Source of the DNA: an uncultured Haloferula sp.
GTDB lineage: Bacteria; Verrucomicrobiota; Verrucomicrobiae; Verrucomicrobiales; Akkermansiaceae
DNA length: 8,091 nt
Assembly: GCA_946885645.1 (NCBI GenBank)
Contig: CAMPGU010000189.1
Span: 1-8,091 of the forward strand
Reading direction: 5' to 3'
In this document: in pieces, positions 1 through 5,402 of the stretch
Numbering within the stretch: position 1 is the stretch's first letter
Layout: each line of letters starts with the position of its first letter
Notes under the pieces: generated by a model
What the model saw: only the letters and a program-made list of their open reading frames with translations
What the model was told of the DNA's origin: nothing
Database searches by the model: none
Translations under genes and position numbers: made by a program

Positions 1-110
1 GCGGGGATCTTCCCCGAGTTGGCTTCTCCCTTGCGCTCGCATGAGACCAGCAGCAGGCACGAGCCGATTGCACCTGCTGACAAGCGAAGGAAGTCCGGAG
101 AAAAGTGCAT
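1..110 (-). CDS. Putative lipoprotein, N-terminal fragment (runs off left edge)
   Basis: Reading the minus strand from the ATG at 110-108 gives 36 codons open to the window edge. The peptide starts MHFSPDFLR, continues as a hydrophobic stretch (about residues 10-23) and reaches L-V-S-C at residues 21-24, followed by the polar ERKGEANSGK. This is the layout of a lipoprotein (signal peptidase II) signal: short n-region with one Arg, hydrophobic core, lipobox with Cys24 as the predicted lipidated residue, then a hydrophilic linker. The mature protein would sit on a membrane facing the periplasm; Ser at +1 minus 1 (S23) fits the lipobox. No clear ribosome binding site precedes the ATG. The gene is divergent from the hypothetical gene at 237. 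Function cannot be told because the body lies outside the window. Two plus-strand frames are also open here, so the call rests on the signal peptide, not on ORF length. Confidence 0.6.
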   Translation of the reverse strand, partial: MHFSPDFLRLSAGAIGSCLLLVSCERKGEANSGKIP

Positions 111-236
111 TTTATGAATATTCAGTAACGCTGGCGAACAGAAAACGCGGTGGGAATCTCAAACGCACGCTGATGGCGCTTGCTTTCATTTGAAAGGAAG
201 TCGATCCGCCTCCACGCTCGGTGGAAGGAAGTGAAT
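111..236. promoter_or_regulatory. Divergent intergenic region
   Basis: This is the non-coding gap between the minus-strand lipoprotein start (110) and the plus-strand start at 237, so it should carry promoters for both directions. It is more AT-rich than the flanking genes, especially at 101-125. A GGAAGG ribosome binding site at 223-228 lies 8 bases before the ATG at 237. I do not see a -35/-10 pair good enough to name on either strand. Confidence 0.4.
183..196. repeat. 14-bp perfect inverted repeat
   Basis: CTTTCA-TT-TGAAAG is a perfect palindrome located 41 bases upstream of the start at 237, inside the divergent intergenic region. The two-base centre makes it a poor RNA hairpin but a reasonable size for a dimeric repressor half-site pair. 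With a single copy seen, chance is a real alternative. Confidence 0.3.
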
Positions 237-830
237 ATGTCGCAGAAAAGTGACGGAATGAAGTCCCCGGTTCATGCGACGTTCGTGCTGCCGCCGTGCC
301 CGCATTTGCCGGAGGTCGCCCATCCCTTGGGTCACATGGTCACCCGGGTGCACGCTCCTGCCAAGGGCGAGCGATTCTACCTGGCTGCCATTTCCTACGC
401 CCAGTCCCTCTGGCGCGAGGGAAAACCGGCCCAAGCGATTCTCCAGCTCAACAAGGCCTTCATGGCAGATCTCCGTGGTAATGAGGAGGGACTCGGGCTC
501 TACCCGCCCCCTTATGCCGCACTTGCCTGGATCCTGACGCACCGGCCCGAAGGATTTTTCCTGGGAAATCCGGTGCGACATTTCCAGCATCTCGCCACGC
601 GGGTCAGCGGGGAACGGAAGGAAATCCGCTCCTGGCGGGCCTGGGCCTGCTTCCATCTCTCCCGGGGCTTCCTGCCCGCGGAGGAATTCCCGCCAGATCA
701 CGAACAGATCGAAAAGGAACAACTGGTCATCCCGGGTTGGAAGGAGGCAGCGCAGCGTCTCCAGGAAGACGGCTGGGAGGGCGAGTGGTCGGCCTTCATG
801 GCGATCTTTTCGATGCGGCCCCATCACTAG
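237..830 (+). CDS. Conserved-type hypothetical protein, 197 aa
   Basis: I do not recognise a named family with certainty. The start at 237 (MSQKSDG) is preferred over an upstream TTG at 180 because GGAAGG at 223-228 sits 8 bases before it. There is no signal peptide or membrane segment, so a cytoplasmic protein is expected. Residues 44-75 (GERFYLAAISYAQSLW ... AQAILQLNKAF) look like a pair of amphipathic helices of TPR-like character, followed by a Pro-rich turn near YPPPYAALAWIL and a Trp-rich second half (SWRAWACFHLSR; WEGEWSAF). This composition is reminiscent of a small protein I associate with Verrucomicrobia, but that is memory, not a search. Its TAG stop at 828-830 overlaps the stop of the convergent TatD-family gene. 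A nearly full-length antisense frame exists (186-827), but it lacks a ribosome binding site and family features, and I treat it as a shadow. Confidence 0.8.
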   Translation: MSQKSDGMKSPVHATFVLPPCPHLPEVAHPLGHMVTRVHAPAKGERFYLAAISYAQSLWREGKPAQAILQLNKAFMADLRGNEEGLGLYPPPYAALAWILTHRPEGFFLGNPVRHFQHLATRVSGERKEIRSWRAWACFHLSRGFLPAEEFPPDHEQIEKEQLVIPGWKEAAQRLQEDGWEGEWSAFMAIFSMRPHH

Positions 831-1609
831 CCGCTCGTCCCCGCGAACAGCGCCGCGTGGTTGGCGGCGATCACGGCTGCCAGGCTCTCCGGCGTCATCT
901 CCAGATGCCCGGCGAACGCCACGGCGATCCGTCCGAGATTCGCCGGGTGATTCTTCTCTCCCGGCAGGGGATGCGAGATGGACTCCGGCGGAGGCAGCAT
1001 GTCCGGGGCATCCGTCTCGATCAGCAGCCGATCCTTCGGGACGGCCCTGAAAGTTTCCACCACCTTCGCCTTCCGCGGCTGGAGGAAGTAGCCGGAAAAG
1101 GAGAACCGTGCGCCCAAGGGCACCAGCCGCTTCACCAGCTCCGGAGAACCACCGAAGGAATGCATCAGGAACCGTGGCGGCGGCGGCTCCGCATCAAAGG
1201 CCTCGAACAGCGGCTCCCACGCTTTGAGCGCATGGATCGTGACCGGCAGGTCCCGCTCCCGGGCGATGGCGAGTTGGGGCAGGAAAACCTCCCGCTGCTC
1301 CTCGATGGAGGGACCGCTCACCCAGCCGTCGAGCCCGCACTCACCGACCGATGCCGCGGGAAAACGGTCCAGATAACCTTCAAGCGCCTGCAACCACTTC
1401 CCCGACCGCTTGCGGGCATGCCACGGGTGCAACCCGAAGGCCGGCCGCACGAAGCCCGGAAACTCCTCGGCCAGCTTCGCCACTGCTTCCCAATCGTCCT
1501 CGCAGGTCCCGTTCACCGTGCAGCCGCCGATACCGGCCGCGCGCATTTCCCTTATGATCTCCGCAGGCTCTCCGAAATGCTGCAGGTGATTGTGGGAATC
1601 GAAGAGCAT
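827..1609 (-). CDS. TatD-family metal-dependent hydrolase (putative DNase)
   Basis: The 260-residue product matches the TatD family (amidohydrolase-fold, TIM barrel, two divalent metals) in length and motif order. The N-terminal DSHNH supplies His6 and His8. GECGLD supplies Glu90, the IHALKAW segment His126, FLMHSF His150, and IETDAP Asp200. All expected metal ligands are therefore present. GLHPWH (59-64) and the C-terminal N-H-A-A-L-F stretch also fit. Family members include 3'-5' exonucleases and D-aminoacyl-tRNA deacylase-like enzymes, so the exact substrate is open. Despite the family name it has no role in Tat protein export. I chose the ATG at 1609 rather than a GTG at 1651 because TatD proteins start two or three residues before the H-x-H. 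No clear ribosome binding site is seen at either. It is the last gene of the minus-strand run and ends within a CTAG shared with the hypothetical gene's stop. Confidence 0.93.
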   Translation of the reverse strand: MLFDSHNHLQHFGEPAEIIREMRAAGIGGCTVNGTCEDDWEAVAKLAEEFPGFVRPAFGLHPWHARKRSGKWLQALEGYLDRFPAASVGECGLDGWVSGPSIEEQREVFLPQLAIARERDLPVTIHALKAWEPLFEAFDAEPPPPRFLMHSFGGSPELVKRLVPLGARFSFSGYFLQPRKAKVVETFRAVPKDRLLIETDAPDMLPPPESISHPLPGEKNHPANLGRIAVAFAGHLEMTPESLAAVIAANHAALFAGTSG

Positions 1610-1613
1610 GGGG

Positions 1614-1636
1614 GGTGTCCCGGACACACTGGTGTC
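1614..1636 (-). repeat. Overlapping inverted repeats just upstream of the TatD start
   Basis: On the plus strand, GTGTCC (1615-1620) pairs with GGACAC (1622-1627) around one central base. The same GACAC (1623-1627) also pairs with GTGTC (1632-1636) around the loop ACTG. The two pairings share an arm and so exclude each other. The block ends 5 bases before the ATG at 1609, where it would affect ribosome access in the TatD mRNA. The GACAC/ACTG/GTGTC form has a better loop. It could also simply be the coding N-terminus of a longer TatD starting at 1651. Confidence 0.35.
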
Positions 1637-1681
1637 GGCGGAAAGTAGCACAACGTTTCACGTCGTGCCGCAACGGTCACG

Positions 1682-2140
1682 CTATTCCACCTCCACGATC
1701 AAGTTGATCTCAACCGCCACGTTCAGCGGCAGGGCGGCGGCACCCAGGGCGGTGCGGGAGTGTTTGCCCTTCTCGCCGAAGATCTCGATCAGCAGCTCGC
1801 TCGCTCCGTTCACCACTTGCGGATGACCGTAGAAATCGGGGGCCGAACTCACGAATCCGTTCAGCGCCACGATCCGCTTCACCTTGTCGAGCGAACCGAT
1901 CTCCTGCTTCACGACCGCCAGGCGGTTCAGCACGATGATGCGGGCGCCTTCCTGTGCTTCCTCGATCGATACGTCCGCAGGCACCTTGCCGATGATCTTG
2001 CGCTCGCCGTCGATGGGCAGGCCGCCGGAAAGGAAAAGCAGGTTGCCGCTCCGCACGCAGTTCACGTAGGCCGCGACGGGCACGGGGACATCGGGGAGCT
2101 TGTAGCCGAGGGATTCGATGCGGGCGAGGATGCTGTCCAT
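1682..2140 (-). CDS. RidA/YjgF/YER057c/UK114 family protein
   Basis: The 152-residue product belongs to the RidA superfamily, small trimeric cytosolic proteins whose best known members hydrolyse reactive enamine/imine intermediates from PLP enzymes. Recognisable segments in order are PVAAYVNCVRSGNLLFLSG, a GKVPADVSIEEAQEGAR helix, the LDKVKRIVALNGFV strand, HPQVVNGASELLIEIFG, HSRTALG and a final AVEINLIVEVE strand. Arg129 in HSRTALG matches the conserved carboxylate-binding Arg of the superfamily, and Glu144 lies in the last strand. The overall pattern looks like the longer YjgF-like subgroup with an extra N-terminal helix (IESLGYKLPDVP), not archetypal RidA, so deaminase activity should not be assumed. 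The start at 2140 is preferred; an ATG at 2185 would add 15 unconvincing residues. It lies 64 bases after the M23 gene stop and is probably cotranscribed with it. Confidence 0.92.
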   Translation of the reverse strand: MDSILARIESLGYKLPDVPVPVAAYVNCVRSGNLLFLSGGLPIDGERKIIGKVPADVSIEEAQEGARIIVLNRLAVVKQEIGSLDKVKRIVALNGFVSSAPDFYGHPQVVNGASELLIEIFGEKGKHSRTALGAAALPLNVAVEINLIVEVE

Positions 2141-2204
2141 GTGCCGGGACGCTAGAAGAGCCGCCCCGGAAGTGCCAAGCGCCATGTCGCGCCAGCCCGA
2201 GGCG

Positions 2205-3260
2205 CTACTTCGCCTTCGGCCCGCCAGCCTCCGTCGCCGGCATCGGGAACCCGTCCGTCAGCAGTGCCACCAGTTGCTTCCCGGAGCGGGTGAGGGTGGC
2301 GTTCGTGCCGTTTCCGTCGATGAGGCCGCGCGTCAGGTGGCGATGGGCGATGCGGGAGTTCCGCACGGCGGTGATCACCGGCCCGGTGACCTCCCGCTCG
2401 ACCGGCGTGATACCGACTGCCAGCCCCGTGGCGGTGAAGGCGATCTCCCAGGAGGCGGAAGGGGCGCTCATGTCGCCCTTCACCATCCACTTGTGCCTTT
2501 CCGCGAAATCCCAAGCGCCCTTGCGCGGCACCGTCACCTTGAAATACGCCGGGCATGCCAGCACGAAGTCCTGCAAGCGCAGCGCGGGATTTTTCCGGTG
2601 TTCCAGGAAAAGCGTCGCCACGTCCAGGCCGGCCAGGTTCATGCCGTTGAAGTTCCCGTGGAAATTCGTCCCGCCGGAGAAAGCCCGGTGCCAGCCCTCG
2701 AAGTGCCGGCTCATCAACAGGCACATCTCCAGGTGCAGGTGCGCGCGCGTGCGGTTCAGCCCCGCGCCGGTGTAACCCATCTGCCCGATCAGCGAACCCG
2801 CCTTCACCGGATCGCCCGGCTGCACCTTCACTTCCGCCAGATGGGCGTACACGCTGTAGAAGGTGTCGCCCTCGCAGCGGTGCTCCACCACGACGTATTT
2901 CCCGTAGTTGGAGCGGCCGGCCACGTTGCTGGCGTGGACCACCGTTCCCTCGCTCACGGCATTGACCAGATCGAGCGGGTTGCCCGCCCTGTCCCGGTTC
3001 ACCGGCGCGATGTCCACTCCCTCGTGGAACTTCGTCAGCACCACGTCCTGCCCCAGCCGGATCGGCGTTCGCACGAAGCCGAAGCTGCCGCCCTCCCAGG
3101 GCTTGCTGGTCTCGCCCTCGAAGGTGCGGTCTACGTACATGTAGAATTTCTCCGGCTGGCCGGAGAAAAGGTGGTGGTTTTCCGTCGGGAGCCGGAGCTC
3201 CACGGCGGAAGCGGCGAGGGGAACGAGGAGGACCGCGGCGAGAGCGAGGGTGCGAACCAT
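2205..3260 (-). CDS. Secreted M23-family metallopeptidase (LytM-type fold)
   Basis: The 351-residue product begins MVRTLALAAVLLVPLAASA, a clean Sec signal peptide with cleavage expected after A-S-A near residue 19, so it acts in the periplasm or outside. The M23 core spans about residues 75-180. FHEGVDIAP gives the H-x-x-x-D ligands His79 and Asp83; VYAHL gives His140; AHLHLE gives His174 and His176. The zinc ligands (His79, Asp83, His176) and the two other catalytic histidines are all present, so it should be an active endopeptidase, most likely on peptidoglycan cross-links. About 170 residues follow the core and resemble no domain I know; GTNFHGNFNG and RHLTRGLIDGNGTNATLTRSGKQL stand out. 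The start at 3260 was chosen for the signal peptide; a longer frame to 3338 adds a charged tail that overlaps the preceding gene. It starts only 7 bases after that gene's stop. Confidence 0.92.
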   Translation of the reverse strand: MVRTLALAAVLLVPLAASAVELRLPTENHHLFSGQPEKFYMYVDRTFEGETSKPWEGGSFGFVRTPIRLGQDVVLTKFHEGVDIAPVNRDRAGNPLDLVNAVSEGTVVHASNVAGRSNYGKYVVVEHRCEGDTFYSVYAHLAEVKVQPGDPVKAGSLIGQMGYTGAGLNRTRAHLHLEMCLLMSRHFEGWHRAFSGGTNFHGNFNGMNLAGLDVATLFLEHRKNPALRLQDFVLACPAYFKVTVPRKGAWDFAERHKWMVKGDMSAPSASWEIAFTATGLAVGITPVEREVTGPVITAVRNSRIAHRHLTRGLIDGNGTNATLTRSGKQLVALLTDGFPMPATEAGGPKAK

Positions 3261-3267
3261 GCCTGAC

Positions 3268-3756
3268 TTACTTTTTGCGGGGCTTCTTCTCCCCGATGCG
3301 GGGAACCGTTTGGTCGAGGGCTTCGATCTCGGCGGCACCGATGCCTTTCCAGATCACCATGAAGCCGTCGTTCACCTGCCGGTCGATCAGCACCGCATCG
3401 ACGATCCGGCCGTTCACGCGGGCGACCATCCAGCGGTTCACGCTCTCATGGGAAATCGCGGAAAAACGGTTCTTCGCGTGCGGCTTGAGCTGGATCACCG
3501 CGCCATAGCCTTCCCCGTCTTGGGAAGGGAAGGGATTGAAGGCCTGGATGTCCTTCGTGTGGATCTCCGGCGAGCGGCGGAAAACGAGGTTCTTGCCGTT
3601 GGTCAATTGCGGGAAGGTCATCTTCGGGCTGTCCGTCTCGTCGGCCTGGAGATGGAAAGTCACGCCCGTTTCGTCGCCCTTCTTCCCGCTCGCGTGAGCG
3701 GAAAGCCCGGGACACACGGCGAGCAGGGCGATTGCAAAAAAGCGGGGCAGGGTCAT
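3268..3756 (-). CDS. Exported small protein with SecD P1-head-like domain (hypothetical)
   Basis: From the ATG at 3756 the protein is 162 residues and opens with MTLPRFFAIALLAVCPGLSAHA, a Sec signal peptide with a likely cut after A-H-A (residue 22). Cys15 is not in a valid lipobox. The C-terminal half (about residues 83-152: GYGAVIQLKPHAKNRF, ESVNRWMVARVNGRIVDAVLI, QVNDGFMVIWKGIGAAEIEAL) follows the order of the P1 head subdomain of SecD/SecDF: a strand, helix with N-R, a V-x-G-x-x-V-x-A hairpin, then G-x-x-x-I and a terminal helix. No membrane segments of a translocase are present, so it is a stand-alone periplasmic domain, not SecD. The tail GEKKPRKK is very basic. A start at 3819 has a better ribosome binding site (GGGAAG) but puts about 25 residues ahead of the signal. 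It is the first gene of the minus-strand run, 7 bases ahead of the M23 gene. The SecD link is a pattern judgement and unverified. Confidence 0.75.
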   Translation of the reverse strand: MTLPRFFAIALLAVCPGLSAHASGKKGDETGVTFHLQADETDSPKMTFPQLTNGKNLVFRRSPEIHTKDIQAFNPFPSQDGEGYGAVIQLKPHAKNRFSAISHESVNRWMVARVNGRIVDAVLIDRQVNDGFMVIWKGIGAAEIEALDQTVPRIGEKKPRKK

Positions 3757-3880
3757 TTCGGGGAGCTTGCCTGCCTCCCTTGCCTTTGAGAATCCAAAAA
3801 TCGCAACTCGTTTATTCATCAGGCTTCCCGTAGGATGATGACCCTTGGCGGCACCGTAAAGTTCTGCCAGAAGGTGGGCC
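3757..3880. promoter_or_regulatory. Divergent promoter region between SecD-like and Lnt-like genes
   Basis: Both flanking genes point away from this gap, so each needs a promoter here. On the plus strand TTGAGA at 3786-3791 and TTTATT at 3811-3816 form a loose sigma70-like pair with a long 19-base spacer; this is weak. AAGGTGG at 3871-3877 is a good ribosome binding site for the ATG at 3881. On the minus strand GGGAAG lies just before the alternative ATG at 3819. The 3786-3816 stretch is the most AT-rich part. Confidence 0.3.
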
Positions 3881-5332
3881 ATGACCGGGGAGGGATTCGC
3901 CGCCGCCGACGTCCTCGATGCCGTCGAGGTCCGTCGCGGCAGCAGTTGGCGGCAATGGTCGGCGGAGATCCTGCTCTCCGTATCGCTCTTCCACGCCGCG
4001 ATGGCCGTGCCGCGGGTAGCGGGCTGGTTCGTGGTGCTTTCGCTCGTGTTCCTCCTGCGCTTGCGGCGGGCGGCGACGGTCCGGCGGGCCTTTTACGGGG
4101 GGCTTCTCGTGGGGATTGGCGTCATGGCCCCCCAGCTTTTGTTTCTTTGGAAGATCTTCGGGCCTTTCGCCGCGGTGCTCTGGTTTTTGCTCGGCATCTG
4201 GTTCGCCATCTTCGTCGCGGCGGGAAAGCTGGTGGAGCGGCGTTTCGGCCGGGACTGGGGCGTGGCGATCGCTCCTTTCCTGTGGCTGGGGCTGGAGTTC
4301 ATCCGCTGCGAGGTATGGCCGCTCAAGTTCGCCTGGCTTACCCCCGGCTTCGCCCTTCCGGCGGAATGGTGGGCCGGCAGCTTCCACCATCTCGGCATCT
4401 ATGGCACGGGGGCCCTCCTCGTCTATGCCGCGGCCTGGGTGGCCGATACCTCGCGCGGGGCGATCAAATGGGTCCTTCCTGCCATCCTGCCCGCCGGCCT
4501 GATGGCCCTGCCCTCCGCCAAGGCCCCCGCGGATTCCGGGCGCTCCATCACCGTGGCGGGCGTCCAGTGGGAAGATCCGCTGCCGGAACAGGTGATCGGC
4601 GGATTGGACGAGGCCTTGGCCCAGGCTCCGGACGCGGATCTGCTCGTCCTCAGCGAATACACCTACCAGACCGAGCCTCCGCCCGAACTGCTGGAGTGGT
4701 GCCGGCAGCACCGCAAGCACGTCCTCGTCGGCGGCGTGGACCGGCACACGGGCGAGCATACCGAGGAAAGGGTGTACAACACCGCCTTCCTCGTCGGCCC
4801 GCAAGGCGACATCGTCCTGAGGCAGGTGAAGTCCGTCCCCATCCAATTCATGGCCGACGGACTGCCCGCCCGGCGGCAGCGCCTCTGGGACAGTCCCGCC
4901 GGGCGCGTCGGCTTCGCGATCTGCTATGATATGAACTACGTGCGCGTGATGGACCGCCTGATTGCCCGCGATGCCGGGTTGCTCGTGGTGCCGGCGATGG
5001 ATGTCATCGGCTGGGGCGAGCACGCGCACCGGCTGAGCGCCCAGCTCGCCGCCGTCCGCGCGGCGGAATACGGGGTGCCGCTTTTCCGTCTCGCCAGCTC
5101 GGGCTTTTCCCGGATCGCCCGGCCGGACGGAACAGTGGCAAAGGAAGCCGGGGTGCCCGGGCAGGGGGCGATCATCCACGACCGGATCGCTCTGCCGGGA
5201 AAAGGCCGCCGCCCCTTGGACCGCTGGCTGGCCTGGCCCTGTGTCGCCCTCACGGGCGGGCTCGTCTTTTTCCTCGCCTTCGAGGAGTTCCGGAGGATCC
5301 GGGCTGGCAGGCCGCCGGTGGAGGTGCAGTGA
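3881..5332 (+). CDS. Membrane-bound carbon-nitrogen hydrolase, apolipoprotein N-acyltransferase-like
   Basis: The 483-residue product has a hydrophobic N-terminal half with about six membrane segments (residues 28-215), a nitrilase-fold domain (about 225-430), and one C-terminal membrane segment (WLAWPCVALTGGLVFFLAF). This is the architecture of Lnt, which adds the third acyl chain to lipoproteins at the periplasmic face of the inner membrane. The catalytic triad is intact: Glu259 (LSEYTY), Lys317 (QVKSVPIQF) and Cys348 (AICYDMNY). It departs from E. coli Lnt in several places. The Glu after the motif Cys-Tyr is Asp350. The Lys-to-Cys distance is 31 residues against 52 in E. coli (K335 to C387), with VPIQFMADG where Lnt has VPFGEYVP. 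SSGFSRI replaces the usual N-x-G segment. It may be a divergent Lnt or a membrane amidase/acyltransferase of other specificity. AAGGTGG precedes the ATG. Confidence 0.85.
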   Translation: MTGEGFAAADVLDAVEVRRGSSWRQWSAEILLSVSLFHAAMAVPRVAGWFVVLSLVFLLRLRRAATVRRAFYGGLLVGIGVMAPQLLFLWKIFGPFAAVLWFLLGIWFAIFVAAGKLVERRFGRDWGVAIAPFLWLGLEFIRCEVWPLKFAWLTPGFALPAEWWAGSFHHLGIYGTGALLVYAAAWVADTSRGAIKWVLPAILPAGLMALPSAKAPADSGRSITVAGVQWEDPLPEQVIGGLDEALAQAPDADLLVLSEYTYQTEPPPELLEWCRQHRKHVLVGGVDRHTGEHTEERVYNTAFLVGPQGDIVLRQVKSVPIQFMADGLPARRQRLWDSPAGRVGFAICYDMNYVRVMDRLIARDAGLLVVPAMDVIGWGEHAHRLSAQLAAVRAAEYGVPLFRLASSGFSRIARPDGTVAKEAGVPGQGAIIHDRIALPGKGRRPLDRWLAWPCVALTGGLVFFLAFEEFRRIRAGRPPVEVQ

Positions 5333-5376
5333 GGGCTAGCCCTGCATGGGAAAGTAGCTGGCGCCGAAAGCCGCCG

Positions 5377-5396
5377 CTCTCCCGGCTCCGGGAGGG
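5377..5396. terminator. Hairpin between convergent genes, possible bidirectional terminator
   Basis: CTCCCGG (5379-5385) and CCGGGAG (5388-5394) form a perfect GC-rich inverted repeat; folded with a GCTC loop the stem is 8 pairs including one G-T. It lies between the convergent Lnt-like stop (5332) and the nucleotidyltransferase stop (5403), the place for a terminator. Neither side has a T tract, so classic intrinsic termination is doubtful. A second palindrome, GGGCTAGCCC at 5333-5342, directly follows the Lnt-like stop codon. Confidence 0.35.
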
Positions 5397-5402
5397 GGAA
5401 AC

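Noticed and set aside
2..16. CGGGGA-TCT-TCCCCG hairpin as a terminator
   Set aside because: There is no T tract on either side, and it lies inside the probable lipoprotein reading frame.
1..117. Plus-strand open frame ending at TGA 115-117, possibly the C-terminus of an upstream gene; a second plus frame is also open to about 193
   Set aside because: Both lack recognisable features, whereas the minus strand over the same bases gives a complete lipoprotein signal peptide. The three cannot all be real.
186..827. 213-codon antisense frame almost mirroring the hypothetical gene at 237-830
   Set aside because: It has no ribosome binding site or recognisable family, and it is the usual shadow of a GC-rich gene with strong third-position bias.
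827..1609. Reading the TatD name as part of a twin-arginine export system
   Set aside because: TatD-family proteins are metal-dependent nucleases/deacylases; no tatA, tatB or tatC is present here.
2118..3266. 382-codon plus-strand frame opposite the M23 peptidase
   Set aside because: It is Arg/His-rich shadow sequence. The minus strand has a signal peptide and all M23 catalytic residues.
3812..5179. 455-codon minus-strand frame opposite the Lnt-like gene
   Set aside because: The translation is low-complexity (rich in Gly, Arg, Asp, His, Pro) with no domain, while the plus strand encodes a membrane enzyme with an intact catalytic triad.
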